Shown piece by piece: positions 45,894-55,612 of a stretch of DNA of 64,000 bases. Made by a program: the position numbers and the translations under genes. The notes under the pieces are model-generated. The model worked only from the letters and a program-made list of their open reading frames with translations, did not search any database and had not been told where the DNA came from. The stretch is from Streptomyces sp. YPW6. GTDB taxonomy: Bacteria; Actinomycetota; Actinomycetes; Streptomycetales; Streptomycetaceae. The DNA lies in the NCBI RefSeq assembly GCF_018866325.1, contig NZ_CP076457.1:7631590-7695589 (forward strand), in the 5' to 3' direction. Numbering within the stretch: position 1 is the first letter of the stretch; each line of letters starts with the position of its first letter.

Positions 45894-47045
45894 ATGAGTG
45901 ATGCTTCCCGTCAGCCCAACCCCGGCACAGGCCTGCTCGGCCCGCGTTACGCCCGCCGCAACCAACTCGGCGCCACAGCAGACATCGAGGGAGGGGGACG
46001 GTGGGTGGCCGTCGACGAGTCAGGATGGGACGGCGACCAACTCCACGGCGAACAGCGCAGCCGCTACCTGTCGGTCGGATCAGTAGCCATCAGCGACGCC
46101 GACGCGGAGCCCATCGTGGATGAGATCCGCTCCGCTACCCGCCTGCAAGCACCTGAGCTGAAGTTCTCAGGTGTCTTCGCCGGCCCGAAGAACGGCCAGC
46201 GGCGCTCTGCCCTGTCCGCGCTCCTCGCACCGGGCGGTGCTCTGCACGAAAGGGCATCGGTCTATCTGCTCGACAAGCACTACTTCGTCGTGGCCAAGCT
46301 GATCGACCTGTTCGTCGAAGAACAGGCGCACAAGCACGGCAGCAACTTCCGCAACGCCGGCGATGCCCGCAAGATGGCCCGCAGCCTGTTCGAGGAAGGC
46401 CCCCGCGCCCTGGGCCCGGCGCTCTTCGGCCGGCTGCTGACGTCCACCGTCGCCTTCACATCCCAGAGGAACCGGGACCAGCAGGTCACTGTCGACGACT
46501 TCTACGAGGTCGTGGAGGAGGCCTGGGCCCGTTCATGCCGGCGCAACGTCACCGAGGCCCTGGCACTGCTGCGTACCACCCGGGAGGAAGCCGGCGAATT
46601 CCTCCAGGCCGCACACGGGCCCGACGCCGCCATCCCGCAAGCACTGGAGCCCCTGATCCCGGCCGTAGCCGCGGTCACCGCCAACTGGTCCCGGAAACTG
46701 GGCAGGGTCAACATGCTGGTAGACGACCAGAGAACCCTGTCCGATACGAACCTCGACGACATCGAGGCGGAAGCACGTGACCGCGGCTACCCCGAGTTCC
46801 GCCACCTGTCCCGTGGGGTGCATCTGGGCCAGCTCCTGCGAGGGCAGTCCACGCAGCACCCCTCGCTACAGCTCGCCGACCTGATCGCGGGGGCCGGCTT
46901 TGCCGTGGCACAGCGCCATCACGGACTCGCCAACCCCGCTGGAGAGGACCTGCACCCCGTCGTGGTGCCCCTCATCGACGTGGCGGGCATGCTCCCTCAC
47001 GACGAGCCCGCACGGGTAGCCCAACCAACCCCGCCCGTAACCTGA
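45894..47045 (+). CDS. DUF3800-like protein encoded between CRISPR arrays
   Basis: A 383-residue protein. WVAVDESGWDGDQLHG near residue 40 and HPSLQLADLIAGAGFAVAQR near 325 match the DES and LADLIAG motifs of DUF3800 proteins, which have an RNase H-like fold and often occur in phage, plasmid and defence settings. Between them lie helices (VDDFYEVVEEAWARSCRRNV) and VNMLVDDQRTLSD, a third acidic site. ATG start at 45894. The reading frame is intact although arrays on both sides are decaying. Confidence 0.7.
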   Translation: MSDASRQPNPGTGLLGPRYARRNQLGATADIEGGGRWVAVDESGWDGDQLHGEQRSRYLSVGSVAISDADAEPIVDEIRSATRLQAPELKFSGVFAGPKNGQRRSALSALLAPGGALHERASVYLLDKHYFVVAKLIDLFVEEQAHKHGSNFRNAGDARKMARSLFEEGPRALGPALFGRLLTSTVAFTSQRNRDQQVTVDDFYEVVEEAWARSCRRNVTEALALLRTTREEAGEFLQAAHGPDAAIPQALEPLIPAVAAVTANWSRKLGRVNMLVDDQRTLSDTNLDDIEAEARDRGYPEFRHLSRGVHLGQLLRGQSTQHPSLQLADLIAGAGFAVAQRHHGLANPAGEDLHPVVVPLIDVAGMLPHDEPARVAQPTPPVT

Positions 47046-47360
47046 CCGCCAGCCCCGCGAGGACTCACGGCACGCGCTGGACAGCGCGCCCGGCCTCCGG
47101 GCTCACCGGGGGCCGGCCCCCGGCTCGTCCCTACCGAGAACTACCGCCCGCAGGGGAGCGCCGTGACGATCTGACTCATCAACGAGCGGCGTTCGCATTC
47201 CAGCGCGACCGGCACCGGCGCGACGTGTCAACCCGTTCACATCCGCTCTGGAGCAGACGAACTCTGCGAGTGCACCCCACGCACATGCGAAAGCAGTCGG
47301 GTTCCGCCAGGCCAACTCTGTCCGGCCAGGTGCTACGACCACCTGGCCCAGAAAACACGA

Positions 47361-47727
47361 CCGGCTACTCTCGCCCGCGCAGGCTCTACCACGTCCGGCC
47401 TTTCAGCGCTCTGCGCCATCTGGGGTCACTCCCGCTGGCGCGGACTGCACCGGGCGATGGCCCATATCGCCTCGTCGCGGTTCGGAGCACTCCTGCTCGC
47501 GCGTGCTGCAAATCGGCCTCGAGGTCGCCGGACAGCCGATCGGTCCGCTCCCCGCTCGCGCAGCCCGATGTCCGGCCCGGGCTGCGGTCCACTCCCGCAC
47601 GCGCGGGCAGCACGGGTTCCGTGCATGAGAGCGGCGTCCTGGGGCACTCCCGCCTGGGCGGGCTGCACCACCGCACCTCGTCAGTCCGTTCGTCCTGGAC
47701 GAGTCACTCCGCTCGCGCGCCTCGCGT
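47361..47727 (-). CRISPR. Decayed CRISPR array, about seven repeats
   Basis: Degenerate repeats begin near 47361, 47422, 47483, 47541, 47585, 47640 and 47700. Early steps are exactly 61 nt; later ones are shortened by deletions. Core variants include CCCGCTGGCGCGG and CCCGCACGCGCGGG. Confidence 0.65.
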
Positions 47728-47956
47728 ACGAGGACCAGGCGATCGTCAAGGTGTGCGTGAAGGCCCTGGAACGGGCGGGTTACGGGGCGGAGCCGGAGCG
47801 CGTGTCCGGCTTCGGGTCCGCCCTCCGCTTCCGCCGGAAAGACCGTCGGGGCAGCATCCTGCACAGGCACGCCCCTACTTGCCTGCCCACATCACCTCCG
47901 ACCTCCGTGAAGTCGGTCTGATGTTCGGCCACCACGCGACATTCCGCCCGTGCGAT

Positions 47957-48289
47957 GCCCTCACGCTCGCGCAAGCGAGGGCTGCATCCCGACGGCCGCC
48001 GGATCGCCTGCAACACCGCCGAGTCAGCCCCGCTTGCGCAGGCTCTGCACCGCGCCGGCCGGCACGATAGACGACGGACGCCAGTCAGTCCCGCTCGCGC
48101 GGGCTCAACGATCACCGCACCGCGGTGACGATCGGCACAGCGAGTCAGCCGCTCGCGCGGGCTCAACTCCATTCGCCTGGCCGGGCCAGGACCGCGGTCC
48201 GAGTCAGTCCCGCTCGCGCGGGCTCAACTTCCGGGTAGTTCGCGGCGGGATCCCCTCCGCCGAGTCAGTCCCGCTCGCGCGGGCTCAAC
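47957..48289 (-). CRISPR. Type I-E CRISPR array 4, six repeats
   Basis: Repeats start near 47957, 48020, 48081, 48141, 48200 and 48261, with period 61 except where a 2-nt deletion shortens one repeat. The right-hand repeats are nearly identical (GAGTCAGTCCCGCTCGCG...). The leader-side end is at 48290. Confidence 0.93.
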
Positions 48290-48380
48290 CCTTTCTGACC
48301 TGGGGATTCTGAAGCGCTTTGCCAATCTTTGCTCGCGTTGGCTACTCAAACGATGCCATACGGATTGGACGCCCGGCTGG
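48290..48380 (-). promoter_or_regulatory. CRISPR leader region 2
   Basis: TTTCTGACCTGGGGATTCTG, then CGCTTTGCCAATCTTTGCTC and GGCTACTCAAACGATGCCA. Closely similar over about 85 nt to leader 3. Confidence 0.7.
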
Positions 48381-48598
48381 GTGTTCACTACCGGGCCGCA
48401 TCACGCCCGCCTCGCGGGTAACACATCGAGATTCCCCGCGCCCGGGCTCCAGCACAGGGCGCTCTAGAAGGCCGAGCCCATCCATCTCGTGCGGGCGCTA
48501 CGCCAAACCAAGTTCTAGGCATAGGCCGAGATGACCTACGGTCTCTCCCACTCACGTAGACGCTCCACCTTCCACAGTCGAACCCTGGACGCGCTGGC

Positions 48599-48923
48599 CG
48601 AGTTGCTCCGCTCGCGCAGGCTCTACTGGGTCAGATCGGAACACCAACATGGCGGTGATCGGATGAGCCCCACTCGCGGGCGATGGCAGTAGACCCGTTC
48701 CCATGGCCCGAATCCGCGCGGGTCACCCGCTCGCGCGGGCTCAACGAAGGCCAAGAGCACGAGGTCAAGGCCGGTCGTGTCAGCCCGCTCGCGCGGGCTG
48801 CACGGTCCCGCCGGACTCCGTCTCGGCCAGGCCTGCGAGTCAGCCGCTCGCGCGGGCTCTACGGCCAGGAAGTCGGCCGTGTCCTTGTGCTGGGCGAGCA
48901 GTCCCGCTCGCGCGGGCTCTACC
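48599..48923 (-). CRISPR. Type I-E CRISPR array 5, six repeats
   Basis: Repeats start near 48599, 48659, 48717, 48777, 48836 and 48896, with steps of 58-60 nt caused by small deletions in the repeats (for example CAGCCGCTCGCGCGGG lacking CC). The array ends at 48923 against leader 3, immediately upstream of the cas operon. Confidence 0.9.
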
Positions 48924-49020
48924 CCTTTTAAGCTGGGCGTTCTGAGGAGTTTTGCCAGTCATTTGCTCGTGCTGGCTAATCGAATGATGCCACACGGGTT
49001 GAACGCCAGGCTGAGTTCTC
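48924..49020 (-). promoter_or_regulatory. CRISPR leader region 3
   Basis: AAGCTGGGCGTTCTGAGGAG, TTTTGCCAGTCATTTGCTCG and GGCTAATCGAATGATGCCAC parallel leader 2. The region drives the array leftward and lies back-to-back with the rightward cas3 start at 49076. Confidence 0.7.
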
Positions 49021-49075
49021 CGCTTTCTCCGCGGTCTTGATCTGAGGAGGCTGGTGGGGTGGCAGCGTTGGGGGG

Positions 49076-51965
49076 ATGGGAGTTCTTGAGGATGTCCGGT
49101 ATGAGGGTGTTGATCTTCGTCCGTGGGGGAAGTTCGATGGCGCGACGCGGATGGTGTATTCGCTGCTGTTCCACTTGATCGATGTGGGTGCGGTGGCTGG
49201 GGTTTTGTGGGACCGGTTCCTGACTCCGAGCCAGCGCGAGGTCATCAGCGCAGGACTTGGCATGTCGCAGGAGCGGGTGCGTTCGCTGGTGTCGTTTCTG
49301 GCTGCCATGCATGACATCGGGAAGCTGATCCCGTACTTCCAGTCTCTCGAATCTGTGGCGCAGATGCGGTTGGGGGAGGATCTGCTGGCGGATGCGGGCT
49401 GTGTGGTGGAGGTGCCGCACGCGCGTGCGTCGATGCATGCCGGGCTGCGTCTGCTGGTCGAGCTTGATTCGAGCTCGGGGTAACGACAGCCCCGCCGTAC
49501 GCGCTGCTCAGTGTCTGGGCGGCCACCACGGCCGGTTCCTGCAGCTCGATGTGGACGGAACAGCCTCCGCTCACCGGGTGCAGGCCACCTTGGGCGGGCC
49601 CGTGTGGCAGGATCTGCGCCGCCGCTACACGCGCCTGCTCTGGCACCTGTTCGGAGTCAACGAACCCCCGGAGCGGGTGTCGGTCGAGGCTGCGGTGCTG
49701 ATCACGGGCTGACGATGGTCGCCGACCGGGTCGCGAGCCAGCGCCGGTACTGGGTCCCCAACGCACACACTCCGTCCTTCGGTGCTGCCGAACATCACAG
49801 CCAGCCCGCCGGCAGGCCGAGGAGGAAGTCGAGCGGCTCGGCCTTGCCCGCTTTTCCTTGGATAGCGTCTCGTTCACCACCGCTCACCCCGGACTCGTGG
49901 AACCGAATGCTCTGCAGGCTTCCGTGATGGAGGAGTTGCCGCATCTGGTCGCCGGGCGGGGGAGCGGCATCGCGGTGGTCACCGACGCCATGGGCGCGGG
50001 CAAGAGCGTGACCGCCCTGGAGATGGCACGGATCTTCAACGAGCACTGCGGCACCCAGGGGGTGATGTGGCTGCTGCCATCCACGGCTGCCGCCGACCAG
50101 GCCTACGAGGTCCTGGACCAATACGTGCGCGCACACCGGCCCGAGTACGCCCCGGTGACACTGGTGCACCACCACAGCGACCTCAACGAGGCCTACACCC
50201 AGCAGCGTCTCTTCCCGGAAGACGCATCCGTCCTGGACGGCCGCCCGACGGCCCGTTCGCCGACGATCAGGACGGACTGTTCGCCGACGACGAGACCGAG
50301 TACGGACCGGCGGCCGCATGCCCGGACCGGTGGCTGCGCGGACGGGACCATGCGCTCCTGGCCCAGTACAGCGTGACCACCATCGACCAGGCCCAGATGG
50401 CCGTTCTCCCGGTCCGGCACAGTGCTCTGCGCATGCTGGCCCTGTCGGGCAGGACGGTCGTGGTCGACGAAGCTCATGCCCTGGATGCGTTCAGCCAGCT
50501 GCAGTTGCTGCGTCTGCTGCACTGGCTGGGAGCCCTGAACAGTCCGGTCGTTCTGCTGTCGGCGACGATGCCCGCATCCACGACGACCGAGTTGGTGCGG
50601 GCCTACCTGTCCGGAGCGGGCCGCACCGGACACCATGGCGTTCCGTTCGCGCCCGGTTATCCCGGCTGGCTGTTCGCGGACGCGGCCACAGGCACCGCTC
50701 ACCTCATGCCGGAAGCGGCCCAAGACCGGCAGCGGGCCGCCCAGCGTCGGACCGCCCGGATCCGTACCCGGCCGGTCACCTACCGCCGCCTGGGCCAGAC
50801 CGGCCGCAGCGTGGACGCCGGGGAGCGCCTGGCCGTGATCGCCGACACCCTTCAACCGGTCGTTCACCACGGCGGGTGCGCGGCGGTGGTGTGCGCGACC
50901 GTCGCCGATGCGCAGGACACCTACGCGTACCTGTGCAGCATCTGGGCCGGCCCGGCCCACGACCTGGTCCTGGTCCATGGCCGGGTGGGCGAGCGGCGAC
51001 GGCAGAACACCCTGGCAGACCTCCGCCGCGAACTAGGGCCCGCAGGCCCGCGTCCGCTGCGGCGCGTCGTGGTCACCACCAGCCTGCTCGACATGAGCCT
51101 GGACATCGACGTCGACGTGATGGTCAGCGATCTCGCTTCCGCGGCACGGCTGCTGCAGCGCCTGGGCCGCCTGGGACGGTTCACGCGCCGATGGGCCGGC
51201 CAAAGCCGCCGCCCGGTCTGGTGGGACGGTGACGACAGCCCGACCCTGACGGTGCTGCACCCGGTCAACTCCCGCGGGGCGACCTCACTGCCACCCGGCT
51301 GGGGCACGATCGAACCTCCTGTCACCCTCCACGAAACCGCCCGGCTCCTGCCGCAGTTGGAGAAGAAGCCCTCGTGGTGCCGACGACGTGCAGGCCCTGG
51401 TCGAACAGGTCCACGGCGTCACATCCGGCTTCGCCGCAGAGACGGCCCGCCTTCAGCGGATGGCCGCCGCACACCGGGGGCGGACCAGCCGCCTGCAGCA
51501 GCTCAGCGCACTGCACCTGGTGCCACCGCCGAAACGGGTCTCCTCCCTGGCCGACCTCCACCGCCAATACCTCACCACCGCCCAGGCGGCTACACGCCCC
51601 GGCGTCCTGCCCCGCCGCGTGCTGCCCTGCTACCGGACCGCCGACGGCCTCCTGACCCTCGACGCCGCCGGTCTGGTTCCGCTGCCGGACCAGGAGCATC
51701 TCAGCCCCCGCCAACTGCGCAGCATCCTGGAACACACGGTGCCCGTCCCGGCCGCCTGGGCAGCCCGCGCCGGTGCCCGCCATCAGCCGCCCGCCAGCTG
51801 GAAGCAGCACCCCATGCTCACCGACACTGCTGCTGCCCACCCCGCTGGTCACCCGGGAGTGAATGTGACCGGGGTGAGCAATTCGGCCATCACTGGCTGC
51901 GCATGGACGACGAACTCGGCCTTCCACCACAAGCAGCAATGATCACCGTGCGTGAAGGCCACTAG
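49076..51965 (+). pseudogene. cas3: cas3 (HD nuclease-helicase), multiple frameshifts
   Basis: Pieces in order: MGVLEDVRYEGVDLRPWGKF and the HD motif LAAMHDIGKLIPYF (to about 49483); RGNDSPAVRAAQCLGGHHGR; LTMVADRVASQRRYW; the helicase Walker A VVTDAMGAGKSVTALEMA; RTVVVDEAHALDAF with DExH and LLSATMPAST; the motif VI region LLQRLGRLGRFTRR; and VHGVTSGFAAETARLQRMAA to MITVREGH at 51965. The total is about 960 residues, normal for Cas3, but at least five single-base shifts separate the pieces. Cas3 degrades targets chosen by Cascade, so interference is probably lost unless these are sequence errors. Confidence 0.88.
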
Positions 51966-53626
51966 CGAAACTATTACGCCACTACTTGATCGTCGTACTT
52001 TCTCACCGGCAGTGAGGTGGCGTCGCGACGTGATTCGCTTTGGCCACGCACCGCCGAACACCCGGCCGCACATCGCACACCGTTCCGCCTCACAAGGGCC
52101 CGGTGATGCCCCCTGCCGTCGACGCCTCGCGCGCAACTGCTCGGGGACACCCTGCTGCCGCCTCCACCACACGGAGGACCCCGAGATCCCCGTGTGACTG
52201 GCTGCCGACCTTTCCTGCGGGCCCGCTTCCACGCACCTGCCTCATTACCGAAAAGACCTTCCAGTGCCACCATTACCCTCCTCCGCCGCTACGTTCAGCG
52301 CAGCCGACGACCCCTGGATCGACACCCGCACCGGCCCTCACTACAGCCAACGAGGCCTGCGGGACCTGTTCCTGAACGCCCACACCATCGACGACCTCGC
52401 CCTGCCCCACCCCCCGGCAGCCTCAGCTCTGCTGCGGATCACGGTCGCGATCACGGCCCGGATCACCGGCCTGGATGATCCCGAACTCACCGCCTCCCAG
52501 TGGAACGCCCTGCGCCGTACCTGCCTGAAGCAGGGCCGTTTCACCCCGGACGCCGTCCACGCCTACTTCGACCAACACGCCTGGGACGTCTTCGACTTGG
52601 TCCGGCCCTGGCTGCAGGAGCCCGCGCTGCGTACCCAGTGCGACCACAGCAGCGGCATCAACGCCTTCGTGCCCGGGCGCCCCGCCGGGAACAACCTGGC
52701 CTGGTTCAGCCCGCACGGCCACCACACCGCCGAGCCCGTGCCCACCGCCGAGGCACTGCAGATCCTGCTCATCCACCACTACTACGGCCGCTCGGGCCAG
52801 TGCACCCCCCGCACCGTGGACGGGGTCACCACCGGAAGCCAGAACAGCGGGCCCCTGCGCTCCACCGTTTCCTTCCACCCTCTGGGCCGCACCCTGCACG
52901 AAACGCTTCTGGCCGGTGTGCCGGCCTTCACCGGCGACGAACAACTGCCCAGCGCCGACGCCTGCCCCTGGGAAGAGACAGCTCCCAGCCCCCATAACCC
53001 GTCAGCTCTGGTGTCCTGGCCTGGCCGGCTACTGACCGGACAGAGCCAGCACGCGATCCTCCTCGTGCCCGGCCCCGGCGGGAACACCGTCACCGACGCC
53101 TACCTCACCTGGGCCACCAAGGAGCCCAAGGAGCCCGAGGCCGAGGAGGCCGACGAGCCCAAAGAGCCCGAGATCAGCACCGATCCCTACCTCTCCTACC
53201 GGTTCATCACCGAACGCAAGAGCGTCACCCGACGCCGCACCAAGAACCGCGCTGATGCCTCCCGCGCGTGGTGGCGGGAACTGGACACACTGGTCCTGGC
53301 CCCAGACGAACACGGCACATACGTCCGACCGGCCGTCTTCGACACCCTCAACGATCTTCCAGAGGACCTGCGGCGCAGTCTGCGGATCCGCATCCACGGA
53401 TTCGACCAGGACGGCAAGGTCATCGACCGCCAGTGGTACACCGCGATCACCCCGCCGCTGCTGAACTGGACCCAGGAACACGACCCGGCCAAAGCCCAGC
53501 GCATCGCCGAGTGCTGCCGGGAAGCCGAACAGACCGCCCAACGGCTCGCGACCGTCGCAAAGAAGGCATGGAAGACCGCCACCCACAGCGGCGCCTCCAA
53601 GACCACGTGGGCGAACAAGGCCCTAG

Positions 53627-54531
53627 AGATCGTCTTCAAAGGTCAGATCCAGAGCATGATGGAGGCGATGGTGACGGCCGCCTGGTAGGACTCGCGGGTT
53701 TTGTCATAGCGGGTGGCCAGTCCGCGCCACTGCTTGAGGCGGTTGAAGCAGCGCTCGACGACGTTGCGGCGGCGGTAGATGCACCGGTCGAAACTGGCGG
53801 CCGTCCGCCGCGTGTGCTGCGGTTCAGCCGGCCCAGGATCTGGTCGGCGCGTTCGGGGATCGTGTGGGGATGCCGCGTCGTCGCAGGTAGGCGCGGATCT
53901 TTCGAGAGCTGTAGCCCTTGTCGGCGACCACGTGGTCGGGCCGGGCGTGGACGCCCGACCCGACTCTGGGCACGCTGATCGAGTCCATCACCTTCTCGAG
54001 GCGGGTGCAGTCGTTGGCGTTGCCGCCCGACAGGACGAAGCCGAGAGGACGGCCGCGCCCGTCGCAGGCCAGGTGGACCTTCGTGCTCAGTCCACCACGG
54101 GATCGGCCGAGGGCGTGATCACCCGCTTCGTCCCTGTCGACCGCCCCCTTTTGCCGCCGGCGGCATGCTGGTGGGCCCGAACGATGGTGGAGTCGACCGA
54201 CACCAGCCAGTCGATGTCCCCGGCCGCGTCCTTCTCCGCCTGACGGCCCGCAGCATGCGCGAGAACGTCCCGTCCAGCGCCCACCTGCGAAAACGTGTGT
54301 ACAAGGTCTGCCAGGAGCCATAACGTTCCGGCACATCACGCCAGGCTGATCCGGTCCGCAGCTTCCACACGATGCCGTTCAGTACCAGCCGGTCGTCCGA
54401 ACGAGGCCGCCCGCAGTCCCCGAACTCGGCAGCAACCGCGACAGCACAGCCCACTCGGCATCCGAAAGCTCATGACGACGCACCATGACAAGCATGATCC
54501 CTCATCACCTGATCACCTTTGAAGACGATCT
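53627..54531 (-). mobile_element. IS5-family insertion sequence, copy 3, inside cse1
   Basis: 905 bp flanked by CTAG at 53623-53626 and 54532-54535, in the opposite orientation to copies 1 and 2. Several internal single-base and short deletions against copy 2 make it shorter. Confidence 0.92.
53643..54495 (-). pseudogene. IS5-family transposase, copy 3, decayed
   Basis: The same transposase as copies 1 and 2 read from 54495, but with extra deletions: AAGRQAEKDAAGD replaces the longer AVQAEKDAAGD context, and near 53790 the RSTRGGRPPGFDRC region loses frame. Both frame A and frame B are broken, so it cannot move itself. Confidence 0.8.
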
Positions 54532-54752
54532 CTAGCCCGGTACTGGCCGAAGGCCGAGACAGCGTTCTGGCGGCTGCTGGACGAGCCCGAGACAGACGCA
54601 CCCGCCGCTTTCGCGGCCGCGGCCGCGGCCGCTCTGCGGGAAGTCACCGAAGCCGCCCGGATCCGCCACAACTCCGCAGCCCACGCCGTCGCCCATGCCG
54701 TCAAGGGCCTCTACCGCCGGCGGCGGCCCTCAGCACCCCGGAAGACCGCCTG

Positions 54753-55431
54753 ATGCCCACCACCGCCGAACACCGCGCCTCCTGCGACGAGTTCGTCGCC
54801 CACATCCACGACCTGTGCGCCGAACCCGGTACCCGCGTCCGCCTCAGCCGGGGGAGAGGCCGACCTGTAGAGGAATGTGCTCCCATGGACCGCTATCTGG
54901 CCCGACGTACCGCGCACCGCGCCGGGCGCCGCGCCTACTACACCGTCGCCAGCCTCATCGCGACAGCAGGCCCCCAGACCCACACCCCAGGGGTGCGCCC
55001 CGAACCGGAAGACCCTGCCGCCCTCCTGACCACAGGAGAAGACGCCACCGGCACCCTGGGCGCCCCTCTCGTTGTCCCCGCGGAGCCGGCCCCTGCTCCG
55101 CCGGAGCCCGACCCCGCCGCATGGTTCGCCCGGCCGAACCTCGGCGCCACTCGCCGCCGCCGGTCCGCACCGCCGGGCACAGCGCCGGCCGCACCGAAGA
55201 CAACCCTGAGTGTCCTCACCTGGCCTGAGCGACGACCAGCTGCACGCCGCCTGCCCACCGTCACACGACTCCTGAAGGATAACGCACCGTCACACGACTC
55301 CTGAAGGACAACGTCACCCCCGACTGGGGTCCTCCTCTACGACCTGGTGCAGCGCTACCAACGTGACCAGGTCGGACTGCGCTGGCGCGACGCCTTCTAC
55401 CTCGCCACCCCGAACCCCGGCGCTCCTGATC
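54753..55431 (+). pseudogene. cse2: cse2/cas11 (Cascade small subunit), frameshifted
   Basis: MPTTAEHRASCDEFVAHIHD, then GRPVEECAPMDRYLARRTAH and RRAYYTVASLIATAGPQ are typical Cse2. Beyond WFARPNLGAT, pieces VRTAGHSAGRTED, LSDDQLHA, LPTVTRLLKDN and LLYDLVQRYQRDQVGLRWRD-AFYLA lie in changing frames. A 29-bp tandem duplication at 55257-55313 itself causes one shift. Cse2 dimers stabilise the crRNA-DNA hybrid along Cascade. Confidence 0.82.
55257..55313 (+). repeat. 29-bp tandem duplication within cse2
   Basis: Two direct copies of a 29-bp unit (ACCGTCACACGACTCCTGAA...) with one substitution. The length is not a multiple of three, so it breaks the cse2 frame; a single copy reads VTRLLKDNVTPDWG. 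Confidence 0.85.
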
Positions 55432-55612
55432 CTCCTGCCGCGAGCAGCCCGCTGCTGCCTGCCGGTACTAACCGGCCAGACACCCCTGGCGCAGGCCACC
55501 AGGCGGTTCACGTTCCCGACGTCCGTCCGACCCGGGTCCACCAGCACAGCACGGACAGGCCTCGCCCCTTCCTTCAGCCCACGACTCCGTACTCCGCGGA
55601 GCGTCCTGCGGC

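Larger units (their letters stand above)
52264..54753 (+). pseudogene. cse1: cse1/cas8e (Cascade large subunit), split by an IS
   Basis: From GTG 52264 the frame gives VPLPSSAATFSAADDPWIDT-like Cse1 sequence (WNALRRTCLKQGRFTPDAVH, QCDHSSGINAFVPGRPAGNN, LLIHHYYGRSGQCTPRT) to WANKAL at 53626. Removing the IS and one CTAG joins it in frame to ARYWPKAETAFWRLLDEPET...GLYRRRRPSAPRKTA, ending at 54753. Cse1 recognises the PAM and recruits Cas3. Apart from the IS it is intact, about 530 residues. The stop overlaps the cse2 start as TGATG. Confidence 0.9.

Noticed and set aside
49076..51965. Programmed frameshifting as the reason for the split cas3
   Set aside because: Five or more shifts at unrelated positions without slippery sequences do not fit programmed recoding.
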